A stretch of DNA of 64,000 nt from the NCBI RefSeq assembly GCF_014646075.1, contig NZ_BMMT01000007.1, positions 62,001 to 126,000 of the forward strand. Direction: 5' to 3'. Source of the stretch: Saccharopolyspora thermophila. Its GTDB lineage: Bacteria > Actinomycetota > Actinomycetes > Mycobacteriales > Pseudonocardiaceae. The notes below the pieces were generated by a model, which did no database searches, was not told the origin of the DNA, and saw nothing but the letters and a program-made list of their open reading frames with translations. A program made the position numbers and the translations under genes. Of this stretch, positions 16,887-25,052 are shown one piece after another. Positions within the stretch are counted from its first letter, which is position 1, and each line of letters opens with the position of its first letter.

Positions 16887-18197
16887 ATGCCCGCACTCAG
16901 CCCGCGCTCGATCCTCGAAGGCCGCAGCACCAACCGCGCCCCGATCTCACTGATCGTCGGCCTGGTCGTCTCCGGCGTGTGCCTGCTGCTGGCGCTGGGC
17001 CTGTACTTCGTGCAGGGCGGCCCGGTGAACGTCGTCATCGGCACGCTGCTGGCGCTGCCGACCGCGATCGTGCTCGTCGCGCTGATCCTGCTGGTCGATC
17101 GGCTGGAACCGGAACCGCGACTCAACCTGTGGCTCGCCTTCGGCTGGGGCGGGGGCGTGGCGATCGTCGGCGCGCTGATCGTCAACACCACCGGCGAGGT
17201 CCTCATGACCCCGGTGCTGGGACCGGAACCCGCCACCGCGGTGACCGTGTCGGTGGTGGCGCCGGTGGTCGAGGAGAGCTTCAAGGGCGCGCTGCTGCTG
17301 TACCTGCTGTGGGTGCGCCGCCACGAGATCGACGGTCCCACCGACGGGCTGGTCTACGCGGCGCTGTGCGGGCTGGGCTTCGCGCTCGTCGAGAACATCC
17401 TCTACTACATGCAGGGCCTGGACGCGGCCACGGGCGAAATCTGGATGACGGTGCTCATCCGCGGCGTCGTCGCTCCGCTCGGCCATCCGATGTACACCGC
17501 CCTCACCGGGCTCGGCGTCGCCTACGCCGCCACCCACCGCGGGGCGGGTCGGTTCTTCGCCGTCGTCGGCGGCTGGTGCGGCGCGGTGTTCCTGCACGCG
17601 CTGTGGAACGGCAGCCTGACCCTGGCCGGGTTCCCCGGCATGGTGGTGGCCTACCTAATCCAGTTCCTGGTTCTCGTCGCCCTGGTCGTGGTGCTGGTGC
17701 TGGACCGCAAACGGCTGGTCCACCTGATCCGCCGGTACCTGCCCGCCTACATCCCGAGCGGCCTGGTGCAGCCCGCCGACGTGCAGATGCTGGGCAGCAT
17801 GGCGGGGCGCCGCCGGGCCCGGCACTGGGCGCGCACCCAGGCCGGGGTGACCGGGGCGCGCGCGATGGGCGACTACCAGCTGGCGGCCACCGAACTGGCA
17901 CTCTTGCACGCGCACGCCGAGAAGGAGACGATCCCGCCGGAAAAGTTCTTTGCCCGACGGGAGGCGATCGTGGGGCTGATGGGGTCGGCGCGCGACGCGT
18001 TCTTCCGGCGCGTCCCGCGGGTGGCGCCGCCACCGTGGGTGCACCAGGAGCGCTCGGGCTTCCTCGCGCCGCCCGCGCAGCTGGCGACCGCCCAGCTGCC
18101 GGTCTACCGGCCCGGCATGCACCGGCCGCCGGGGCGCCCACCGCAGTCTCCGGGACCCAACGGGCCGCGGCCGGGCGGCCCCTGGGGACCGCGCTAG
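16887..18197 (+). CDS. PrsW-family intramembrane metalloprotease
   Basis: A 436-aa multi-pass membrane protein. The PrsW/CPBP-like core carries Glu129-Glu130 in VVEESFKG, an Asn/Glu pair in ALVENILYYMQ (about residues 166-176) and a His in GHPMYTALTG, the expected zinc-ligand positions. Seven or eight hydrophobic helices span about residues 22-285. A hydrophilic Pro-rich tail follows. In Bacillus, PrsW cuts the anti-sigma factor RsiW; actinobacterial relatives have unknown substrates. Start chosen at ATG 16887 behind a TANNNT hexamer. The 3' end overlaps the end of the convergent glycosyltransferase gene by 4 nt. Confidence 0.88.
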   Translation: MPALSPRSILEGRSTNRAPISLIVGLVVSGVCLLLALGLYFVQGGPVNVVIGTLLALPTAIVLVALILLVDRLEPEPRLNLWLAFGWGGGVAIVGALIVNTTGEVLMTPVLGPEPATAVTVSVVAPVVEESFKGALLLYLLWVRRHEIDGPTDGLVYAALCGLGFALVENILYYMQGLDAATGEIWMTVLIRGVVAPLGHPMYTALTGLGVAYAATHRGAGRFFAVVGGWCGAVFLHALWNGSLTLAGFPGMVVAYLIQFLVLVALVVVLVLDRKRLVHLIRRYLPAYIPSGLVQPADVQMLGSMAGRRRARHWARTQAGVTGARAMGDYQLAATELALLHAHAEKETIPPEKFFARREAIVGLMGSARDAFFRRVPRVAPPPWVHQERSGFLAPPAQLATAQLPVYRPGMHRPPGRPPQSPGPNGPRPGGPWGPR

Positions 18198-19579
18198 CCG
18201 GTGCGCAGCCGTGGCCACAGCGCCGACCACGGTCGCGACGGGTGTGTGTAGAGGGTGATCTTGGTGCCCTGCACCATGTTCACCAGGTGGGTCTCGATCC
18301 GCCCGAGCACCCGCGACTGTCCGAAGTGGTCGGCCAGCGGGGTGCGGGCGCCCACGTAGAGCACGGTGTCGGCATCGTCCGGCGGTGCGCCGAAGAACCA
18401 GTACCCGCGGTGCGGGCTGTGGGCGCGGGGCAGTCCCGCCGGGCGTCCCAGCACGTCAAGGGCTCCGGCCAGGTAGTAGGTCTCGGCGACGATCGCGGTG
18501 CGGGACCGCTGCTGCGGCGGCAGGTCGTGGTAGGCCCGCGAGACCGCCTCCACCAGGGCGGGCCAGCCCGTCTCGTACTGGCGCGGATAGCTGGGGAAGC
18601 CGGGGTGGCGGGCCAGGAAGTCCAGCGGGTAGACCGGCAGCATCGCCACCGGCAGCAGCGCCGAGCACAGGTAGACCGGCCACGGCCAGCGGCGCCGCCG
18701 CGCCCGGTGCTGGAGCCCGACGGCCGCCGCGGCGAACAGCAAACCGTACAGGCCCGCGACGTAGTTCGGCCGTCCCCCGGCGACCACGAACAACACCGGC
18801 ACCGCCACGCACATCCACCCCAGGAAGCGCATCGGGCGCAGCGCGGGGTTGCGCACCAACTGCACCAGTCCCCAGCAGCAGAACACCGCGCCGACCACCG
18901 GGCCCGCGTAGAACAGCGCCGTCGGGATGAACAGCAGCCGGTCGTTCTCGGCGTCGACCACGGCACCCATCGCCACCGCGGGCCAGCCGTGCGCGGCCTG
19001 CCACCACAGGGTGGGCAGCGCGGTGCCGACCGGGATCGCGGCTGCCACCCAGAACAGCGGCCGGGTGAACAGGGCCCGCGGTCCGGTCCGCGCGATACCC
19101 AGCAGCATCGCGGCGACCAGCGCGACCACCTGGAACTTCGTCTGCAGGGCGGCCGCGACCACCAGCCCCGCACCGAGTAGCAGCCGGTCGCGCCGAATTC
19201 CGATCGCGTGCCACCGTGCCCACCGGGTCACCAGCCAGATGATCACGCCCCACTGCAGCGGGTCCATCGTGGACGCCGTCAGCCAGTGGCCGTTCACCAG
19301 CAGCCACGGCGACAGCGGGTAGGCGGCAGCGGCCAGCATCTGCGCGGTGCGGGCGCCGCCGAGCTCGCGTGCGATCAACGCGGTGACGACCACGCCCAGC
19401 GCGGTCACCAGGGCCGCAGGCAGCCGCAGGACCAGCAGCGAGCCGGGGGCGATCGCGTCCAGCCCGGCGGCGAGCAGCGGCACCAGCGGCTGCTGGTAAC
19501 CACCGCTGATGCTCGCCGACGGTGCTTCGGCGGCGATGAACGTCGTGCCAGGCCGCCCGGATTGGGTTACAACGGGCAT
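18194..19579 (-). CDS. GT39-like membrane glycosyltransferase, N-terminally truncated
   Basis: 461 aa from ATG 19579. About nine hydrophobic segments and QQPLVPLLAAGLDAI, ALQTKFQVV and LPTLWWQAAHGWP mark it as a GT-C fold, family 39 (ArnT/PMT-like) glycosyltransferase using polyprenyl-phosphate sugars. Relatives begin with a membrane helix and a catalytic Asp-Glu loop before FIAA...QPPLVP. Here only about 13 unrelated residues precede FIAA, so the first helix and the acidic motif are missing. No upstream extension in frame looks homologous. It may be an inactive remnant. The start abuts the ATG of an opposite-strand gene inside one CATATG. Confidence 0.75.
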   Translation of the reverse strand: MPVVTQSGRPGTTFIAAEAPSASISGGYQQPLVPLLAAGLDAIAPGSLLVLRLPAALVTALGVVVTALIARELGGARTAQMLAAAAYPLSPWLLVNGHWLTASTMDPLQWGVIIWLVTRWARWHAIGIRRDRLLLGAGLVVAAALQTKFQVVALVAAMLLGIARTGPRALFTRPLFWVAAAIPVGTALPTLWWQAAHGWPAVAMGAVVDAENDRLLFIPTALFYAGPVVGAVFCCWGLVQLVRNPALRPMRFLGWMCVAVPVLFVVAGGRPNYVAGLYGLLFAAAAVGLQHRARRRRWPWPVYLCSALLPVAMLPVYPLDFLARHPGFPSYPRQYETGWPALVEAVSRAYHDLPPQQRSRTAIVAETYYLAGALDVLGRPAGLPRAHSPHRGYWFFGAPPDDADTVLYVGARTPLADHFGQSRVLGRIETHLVNMVQGTKITLYTHPSRPWSALWPRLRTG

Positions 19580-19804
19580 ATGGTGCACCACCTGCAACCC
19601 GGGCAGAGCGAAGCGAAGGACAACGGCGAGCGGCTCGGCTGCTCCGCCGGCGGCCGACTGGTGCAGTTGCGACGCCGGGTCTCCGAACCGGGGTTCGTCG
19701 TCACCGTGGACGCTGAACCGCGCCCCGACGTCCCGGCCGAGCTGATCACGCACGACTGGGCCGCGGCCAACGCCGCGTTCGATCGGCTCATGCGCGCCTA
19801 CTGA
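19580..19804 (+). CDS. Small hypothetical protein
   Basis: A 74-aa protein starting MVHHLQPGQSEAKDNG and ending in HDWAAANAAFDRLMRAY. The middle (GRLVQLRRRVSEPGFVVTV) looks like a short beta-sheet unit. Not recognised. The ATG at 19580 lies back-to-back with the start of the truncated glycosyltransferase on the other strand. Codon use fits a real gene, but there is no clear Shine-Dalgarno. The 175-nt gap to the ABC operon contains TTGACA at 19822 but no convincing -10 partner. Confidence 0.5.
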   Translation: MVHHLQPGQSEAKDNGERLGCSAGGRLVQLRRRVSEPGFVVTVDAEPRPDVPAELITHDWAAANAAFDRLMRAY

Positions 19805-19979
19805 CCAGGCGTCCACAAGGGATTGACATCGGCGAGCGCAAGTTTTCCTGTCGCCCGCGGACCGGATGACTCGCGCTGCAGGTCTTGCGGTCTGGCCACG
19901 AATGGCTTCACCATACGTCCACCCGACCGGAAGATCACCGGGCCCTCTCCTGGCGCCGATGCAGCACCCTGGAGTTCGC

Positions 19980-20891
19980 ATGCCCTCTTCCCCCGTCGCG
20001 CGCGGGCTGCGGCTGGTCGTCGCGCTGCTCGTGGCGTTGGTCGCGCTCGGGTGCTCGACGCCCGACGAGCGGCTCGCGGAGACCGCGGACGGCCCGCAGT
20101 ACGAGACCTTCGAGAAGGTCGCGGTCGACCCGGCGGTCGCCGCGCTGGTCCCGGCGCGGGTCCGGGAGGCGGGTGCGCTGCACGTGGTCATGAACGTCTC
20201 CAGCGCGCCGACCAAGTTCTACGCCGCGGACAACACCACCATCGTCGGGCTCAACGCCGACCTCGCCCGGGCGCTGGGCCGGGTGTTCGGCGTGCCGGTG
20301 ACGCTACACAACGTGCCGCTGGACGGCATCATCCCGGGCCTGCAGGCCCACCGCTACGACCTGACCATCTCCAGCATGTCGCCCACGGCCAAGCGGCTGG
20401 AGGTGCTGGACATGGTCCGCTACGGCACGTGGGGCAGCGGCATCGCGGTCAAAACCCGCAACCCGCTCGGCCTCAGCACGCAGCGGCTGTGCGGATACAA
20501 GGTCGCCGTGCAGCAGGGCTCCATCCAGGAGTCGCAGCGCCTACCGGAGCTCAACGCGGCGACCTGCCGCGGCGCGGAACCGATCGAACCGGTCGTGTTG
20601 CCCAGCCAGAACGACGCGCTGCTGCAGCTGGACAGCGGCCGGGTGGACGCGGTGTTCGCCGACTCCCCGGTGCTGGCCTACGCCCAGACCCGGGCCCCGG
20701 ACTCGTTCGAGCTGATCGGCGAGATGAACCGCAGCGCCATCACCATCGGCCTGCCCAAGGGCTCCGACCTCACCCCGGCCGTGCAGGCCGGGCTGCGCGC
20801 CCTGATGGCGAACGGGACCTACCAGCGGATCTTCCACCGCTGGGGGATGGACAGCAGCGCCATCACCGATCCCGTCGTGGAAACCCCCTGA
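19980..20891 (+). CDS. ABC transporter substrate-binding lipoprotein (family 3, polar amino acid type)
   Basis: A 303-aa lipoprotein. The signal peptide ends in a lipobox (LVALGC, Cys about residue 24). The mature protein is a solute-binding family 3 protein: GLNADLARALGRVFG, VTLHNVPLDGIIPGLQAHRYDL, and a duplicated alpha/beta fold ending YQRIFHRWGM. It captures a small amino-acid-like solute outside the membrane and delivers it to the permease encoded next. Start at ATG 19980 with GGAG 6-9 nt upstream; upstream ATG codons would bury the signal peptide. First gene of a three-gene importer operon. Confidence 0.92.
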   Translation: MPSSPVARGLRLVVALLVALVALGCSTPDERLAETADGPQYETFEKVAVDPAVAALVPARVREAGALHVVMNVSSAPTKFYAADNTTIVGLNADLARALGRVFGVPVTLHNVPLDGIIPGLQAHRYDLTISSMSPTAKRLEVLDMVRYGTWGSGIAVKTRNPLGLSTQRLCGYKVAVQQGSIQESQRLPELNAATCRGAEPIEPVVLPSQNDALLQLDSGRVDAVFADSPVLAYAQTRAPDSFELIGEMNRSAITIGLPKGSDLTPAVQAGLRALMANGTYQRIFHRWGMDSSAITDPVVETP

Positions 20892-20911
20892 AGTCCCGAG
20901 GAGAACCCGCG

Positions 20912-21769
20912 ATGACCACAGTGGACACCGTGGTCGGTGCCGCCGACGAGCTTGTGATCGTCCGGCGGCGACGGCCCTGGCGGATCGTCGGGACGGCCGT
21001 CCTGGTGGTGCTGGCCGCCGCGCTGCTGCACAGCCTGGTCACCAACGAGCAGTACGAGTGGGACGTCGTCGCCGAGTACCTCACCGCGCGGTCCATCGCG
21101 CAGGGCGCGCTGCTGACCGTGGAGCTGACCGCGATCACGATGGTCGCCGGCCTGCTGCTGGGCATCGTGCTGGCCGTGATGCGGCTGTCGCCGAGCCGGT
21201 TGATCAGCGGGGCGGCGGCCGCCTACATCTGGTTCTTCCGCGGCACCCCGCTGCTGATCCAGCTCATCTTCTGGTTCAACCTCTCCGCGCTGTACCCGGT
21301 GCTGGAACTGAGGATCCCGTTCGGGCCGGTGCTGGTCGCCGGCAACGCCAACGACCTCATCACCCCCTTCGTCGCAGCCGTGCTCGGGCTGGCGCTCAAC
21401 GAGGCCGCCTACATGGCCGAGATCGTGCGCGGCGGCCTGTTCGGCGTGGACCGCGGCCAGACCGAGGCCGCGCAGGCGCTGGGCATGGGCCGGTGGCACA
21501 TCCTGCGCCGGATCGTGCTGCCGCAGGCGATGCGGATCATCATCCCGCCGACGGCGAACCAGACCGTCGCCACGCTGAAGAACACCTCGCTGGTCAGCGT
21601 GCTGGGCGCGATGGATCTGATGCACAGCGCCCAGGTCATCTACTCCCGCACCTACCAGACGATGCCGCTGCTCATCGTCGCCGCCGTGTGGTATCTCGCG
21701 ATGACCTCGGTGCTCACCGTGGTGCAGCACCGCGTCGAACGGCACTTCGGGAAAGGAGCGGCCGCGTGA
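20912..21769 (+). CDS. ABC transporter permease (HisMQ/GlnP family)
   Basis: A 285-aa inner-membrane subunit. One N-terminal helix precedes a five-helix binding-protein-dependent permease core. The motif IWFFRGTPLLIQLIFWF and the EAA loop (EAAQALGMGRWHILRRIVLPQAMRIIIPP) that docks on the ATPase are clear. Start at ATG 20912 behind GAGGAG. The stop overlaps the ATPase start by 4 nt (GTGA). It transports a polar amino acid or amine together with its neighbours. Confidence 0.93.
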   Translation: MTTVDTVVGAADELVIVRRRRPWRIVGTAVLVVLAAALLHSLVTNEQYEWDVVAEYLTARSIAQGALLTVELTAITMVAGLLLGIVLAVMRLSPSRLISGAAAAYIWFFRGTPLLIQLIFWFNLSALYPVLELRIPFGPVLVAGNANDLITPFVAAVLGLALNEAAYMAEIVRGGLFGVDRGQTEAAQALGMGRWHILRRIVLPQAMRIIIPPTANQTVATLKNTSLVSVLGAMDLMHSAQVIYSRTYQTMPLLIVAAVWYLAMTSVLTVVQHRVERHFGKGAAA

Positions 21770-22530
21770 GCACTGCGCTGATCCAGCTCAGCAACGTGCG
21801 CAAGTCGTTCGGCTCGCTGGAGGTGCTCCGCGGCGTCGACCTGCAGGTGCGGGCGGGGGAGGTGTGCTGCGTCATCGGCCCCAGCGGCTGCGGCAAGTCC
21901 ACCCTGCTGCGCTGCATCAACCACCTGGAGCGCGTGGACGCCGGCGAGGTGCTCGTCGACGGGCAGCGCATCGGCTACCGACGCATCGGCAACCGGCTCG
22001 TCGAACTGCCCGAACGCGAGATCGCCAAGCAGCGCGCCGAGATCGGCATGGTCTTCCAGCGGTTCAACCTCTTCCCACACCTCACCGTGCTGGAGAACCT
22101 GCTGGAGGCCCCCACCAGGGTTCGCGGCGAACCCCGCGAGCAGGTGCGGGAACGCGCCCGGCAGCTGTTGGACCGGGTGGGCCTGGCGGCCAAGGAGGAC
22201 GCCTATCCCGCGCAGCTGTCCGGCGGGCAGCAGCAGCGGGTGGCGATCGCGCGGGCGCTGGCGATGCGCCCCAAGGTCATGCTGTTCGACGAGCCGACCT
22301 CGGCGCTGGACCCCGAACTCGTCGGCGACGTGCTGGCCACGATGCGCGACCTGGCCGCCGACGGGATGACCATGCTCGTGGTCACGCACGAGATCGGCTT
22401 CGCCCGCGAGGTCGCGAACACCCTGGTGTTCATGGCCGACGGCGACATCGTCGAACGCGGCGACCCGCGCCGGGTCATCGCCGAACCGGAACACGAACGC
22501 ACCAGGGCGTTCCTGTCGAAGGTGTTGTGA
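21766..22530 (+). CDS. ABC transporter ATP-binding protein (GlnQ/HisP family)
   Basis: A 254-aa ATPase with GTG start at 21766. Walker A GPSGCGKST, Q-loop MVFQRFNLFPH, signature LSGGQQQR, Walker B VMLFDEPTSALD and H-loop VVTHE are all intact. A short insertion after the first beta-strands (RRIGNRLVELPEREIAKQR) is seen in actinobacterial homologues. It powers the import of the solute bound by the lipoprotein two genes upstream. The flavoenzyme gene follows after 68 nt on the same strand and may be cotranscribed. Confidence 0.95.
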   Translation: MSTALIQLSNVRKSFGSLEVLRGVDLQVRAGEVCCVIGPSGCGKSTLLRCINHLERVDAGEVLVDGQRIGYRRIGNRLVELPEREIAKQRAEIGMVFQRFNLFPHLTVLENLLEAPTRVRGEPREQVRERARQLLDRVGLAAKEDAYPAQLSGGQQQRVAIARALAMRPKVMLFDEPTSALDPELVGDVLATMRDLAADGMTMLVVTHEIGFAREVANTLVFMADGDIVERGDPRRVIAEPEHERTRAFLSKVL

Positions 22531-22598
22531 GCGCGGGCGGTACCGGTGCGAGGGTGGGCCAAGCGGCTCGCCGCGGCGAGAAGACGGGATGTGAGGTC

Positions 22599-23732
22599 AT
22601 GACTGTGCGCCACGCGCAGGTGGGCATCATCGGCACCGGCACGATTGGCAGCATGCTGGCCTGGCGGCTGGCGCGGCGCGGCGTCGACGTGCTCGCCTTC
22701 GAGCAGTTCTCCCCGGGCCACGACCGCGGGGCCGTGGGCGGCGAGACCCGGCTGTTCCGGCTGGCCTACGCCGAGGGCCCGCAGTACGCGCCGCTGCTGC
22801 GGCGGTCGCTGGAGCTGTGGCGGGAACTGCAGGCCGAGTCCGGCGACGCGGTCCTGCACCAGTGCGGCGGGCTGACCATCGGCGACCCGGCCGGGGACTA
22901 CGTCCGTGGGTTGCTGGACAGCGCCCGCGTCAGCGGCACGGCCGTGCGGGTGCTGTCCACCGCCGAGGCGGCCGAGCGCTACCCGCAGCACCGGCTGCTC
23001 GACGGCGAGGTCGCCGTCCTCGACGAACAGGCCGGTTACCTGCGCTGCGAGCAGGCGGTGCTCAGCGCCACCCGGGTGGCCGAGCAGGCCGGGGCGCAGG
23101 TGTTGCGCTACACCGAGGTCGTCGAGATCGCCGAGGACGACGACAGCGTGTTGGTCCGCACCGCGGACGGTGCCGCGTACCGGGTTGGCCGGGTGGTGGT
23201 TGCCGCCGGGTCGTGGGCCGCCCGGTTCCTGCCCGCCGACCTGGCCGCGGCGGTGGAGCCGCGGCGCCTGCTGCTCACCTGGTTCGGCGCCGAGGACATC
23301 GACCAGTACCGGCCCGAGCGGTTCCCGATCTTCATCCACCACAGCCGCAACGCGCACCTGTACGGCACGCCGACGGTCGATGGCGTCATGGTCAAGGTCG
23401 CCGGGGCCGTCACCGCGCACCCGGTACCCGCGCCCGAGGCGGTGGACCGGCGGCACAGCCTCACCGAGGTCCGGGCGGTGGCCGCCGCGGTCGAGCGGGT
23501 GCTGCCGGGCCTGCACCCGCAGCCGATCCGCACCGACGCGTTCACCGACCTCTACACCACCGACGGGCAGGCGCTGGTCGGTCCGGTCGGCGGTGGCCGG
23601 GTCGTGCTGGCCACCGGGCACTCCGGCCGCGGGTTCAAGTACGCCCCCGGCGTCGCCGACGCCGTCGCCGACCTGCTCACCGGCGCCGCCGGGGCGGGCT
23701 GCGAGTTCCTCTCGCCGAGCCGGCTGCGCTGA
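22599..23732 (+). CDS. Sarcosine/N-methyl-L-tryptophan oxidase-family FAD oxidoreductase
   Basis: A 377-aa flavoprotein of the MSOX/MTOX (DAO) family, with VGIIGTGTIGSMLAWRLARRGVDVLAFEQ as the Rossmann FAD site and GHDRGAVGGETRLFR after it. The C-terminal TGHSGRGFKYAPGVADAVADLL matches the family. The position that carries covalently linked FAD in classic MSOX/MTOX (Cys before the Tyr) appears to be Asp here (TDLYTTDGQ), so FAD is probably non-covalent; this is an alignment by eye. It likely oxidises an N-methylated or secondary amine, plausibly the solute imported by the upstream ABC transporter. Start ATG 22599 behind GTGAGG. Confidence 0.82.
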   Translation: MTVRHAQVGIIGTGTIGSMLAWRLARRGVDVLAFEQFSPGHDRGAVGGETRLFRLAYAEGPQYAPLLRRSLELWRELQAESGDAVLHQCGGLTIGDPAGDYVRGLLDSARVSGTAVRVLSTAEAAERYPQHRLLDGEVAVLDEQAGYLRCEQAVLSATRVAEQAGAQVLRYTEVVEIAEDDDSVLVRTADGAAYRVGRVVVAAGSWAARFLPADLAAAVEPRRLLLTWFGAEDIDQYRPERFPIFIHHSRNAHLYGTPTVDGVMVKVAGAVTAHPVPAPEAVDRRHSLTEVRAVAAAVERVLPGLHPQPIRTDAFTDLYTTDGQALVGPVGGGRVVLATGHSGRGFKYAPGVADAVADLLTGAAGAGCEFLSPSRLR

Positions 23733-23832
23733 CCTGCGGGCCGCTGACCTCGCGGTTTCGCCGCCGATTCGGCCGGGTAGTGCCAGGGCGACACCGGAGA
23801 CGGTGTGCGCTGACGACGGAAAGGACGCAGTG

Positions 23833-24252
23833 ATGACGAAGGCGCGGGAAATCATGCATGCGGGTGCCCAGTGCATCGGCGAGGACGAGAGCTTGTACAA
23901 GGCCGCGCAGATGATGCGCGATCTGAACGTTGGTTCGTTGCCGATCTGCGGCCGCGACGACAGGTTGCACGGCATCATCACCGATCGCGACATCGTGATC
24001 AAGTGCTGCGCGGAGGGGCGCAACCCGGCTGAGGTCAAGGCAGGTGAACTGGCGCAGGGCAAGCCGCACTGGGTGGACGCGGAGTCCGACATCGACCAGG
24101 TGCTGACCATCATGGAGCAGCACCAGATCCGCAGGGTGCCGGTGATCTCCGAGCACCGGCTGGTCGGCATGATCAGCGAGGCCGACGTGGCCCGGAACCT
24201 CACCGACGACCAGATCGCGCACTTCGTGGAAAGCATCTACGCGGCGAGGTGA
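23833..24252 (+). CDS. Two-CBS-domain protein
   Basis: A 139-aa cytoplasmic protein made of a CBS pair: REIMHAGAQCIGEDESLYKAAQMMRDLNVGSLPIC with GIITDRDIV, then HWVDAESDIDQVLTIMEQHQIRRVPVI with GMISEADVA. This stand-alone form resembles mycobacterial Hrp1. CBS pairs often bind adenosyl ligands, but the role of these stress-associated proteins is unclear. AAGGA precedes the ATG; a GTG one codon upstream is possible. The response-regulator gene follows 118 nt downstream with its own promoter-like AT-rich patch (24312-24318). Confidence 0.85.
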   Translation: MTKAREIMHAGAQCIGEDESLYKAAQMMRDLNVGSLPICGRDDRLHGIITDRDIVIKCCAEGRNPAEVKAGELAQGKPHWVDAESDIDQVLTIMEQHQIRRVPVISEHRLVGMISEADVARNLTDDQIAHFVESIYAAR

Positions 24253-24370
24253 TGGTGCCACACCCCCTGCGCCGCTCCGCGCGGCTTCCGGCCAGCGTCC
24301 CGGACCCGGCCTATTTATCCTGGTCAGTGCCCTCCCAGTGGGTCCGGTGCGAAGGGGGCGGAAGTTCCAG

Positions 24371-25027
24371 ATGACGACGCGCGTGTTCGTGGTCGACGAC
24401 CACGAGGTGATCCGACGGGGCATCGCCGCGCTGCTGGCCACCGAACCGGAGCTGGAACTGGTCGGGGAGGCGGCCACCGTCGGCGAGGCGCTGGCCTGGG
24501 TGCCCAAGGCGCAACCCGATGTCGCGGTGCTCGACGTCCGGTTGCCTGACGGCAACGGCGTCGAGCTGTGCCGCGAACTGCAGTCGCAGCTGCCCGAGCT
24601 GCGCTGCCTGATGCTGACCTCCTTCGACGACCACGACGCTCTGATGGACGCGATCATGGCCGGGGCGGCCGGGTTCGTGCTCAAGGGCGTGGTCAGCAAT
24701 GAACTGGTGAATGCCATCCGCACCGTCGGGGCGGGCGAGTCGCTGCTGAGCCCGAAGAAGACCGAGGCGATGCTGTCCTGGCTGCGCAAGGAGCAGGAGC
24801 AGGCCGACCCGCTGCGCGAGCTGACCGCGCGGGAACGACAGGTGCTGGAGCTCATCGGCGAGGGACTGACCAACCGCGAGATCGCCGAGCGCATGTTCCT
24901 CGCCGAGAAGACCATCAAGAACTACGTGTCCCAGATGCTGGCGAAGCTGGCGATGCGGCACCGCAGCGAGGCCGCGGTGCTGGCCACCGAACTGCGCCTG
25001 GACCGCGGTTCGCGGAACAAGCGTTGA
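24371..25027 (+). CDS. NarL/FixJ-family response regulator (DevR-like)
   Basis: A 218-aa two-component regulator. The receiver domain spans residues 1-120, with Asp9/Asp10 and phospho-acceptor Asp55 (AVLDVRLPDG), and a Thr/Lys pair in MLTSFDD and FVLKGV. A LuxR-type DNA-binding domain follows (LTARERQVLELIGEGLTNREIAERMFLAEKTIKNYVSQML, about 150-190). This domain order and sequence resemble DevR/DosR. The next gene, 25 nt on, encodes a giant hybrid kinase, a likely partner. No DosR box was found near these genes. Confidence 0.9.
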   Translation: MTTRVFVVDDHEVIRRGIAALLATEPELELVGEAATVGEALAWVPKAQPDVAVLDVRLPDGNGVELCRELQSQLPELRCLMLTSFDDHDALMDAIMAGAAGFVLKGVVSNELVNAIRTVGAGESLLSPKKTEAMLSWLRKEQEQADPLRELTARERQVLELIGEGLTNREIAERMFLAEKTIKNYVSQMLAKLAMRHRSEAAVLATELRLDRGSRNKR

Positions 25028-25052
25028 ACCACGGCGCCCGTAGGGGGATGTG

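Noticed and set aside
19208-19579. Upstream extension of the small plus-strand gene at 19580
   Set aside because: The extension overlaps the glycosyltransferase coding region antisense and has no protein-like pattern.
19815-19979. Riboswitch or strong promoter before the ABC importer
   Set aside because: TTGACA is present at 19822, but there is no matching -10 and no recognisable aptamer fold by eye.
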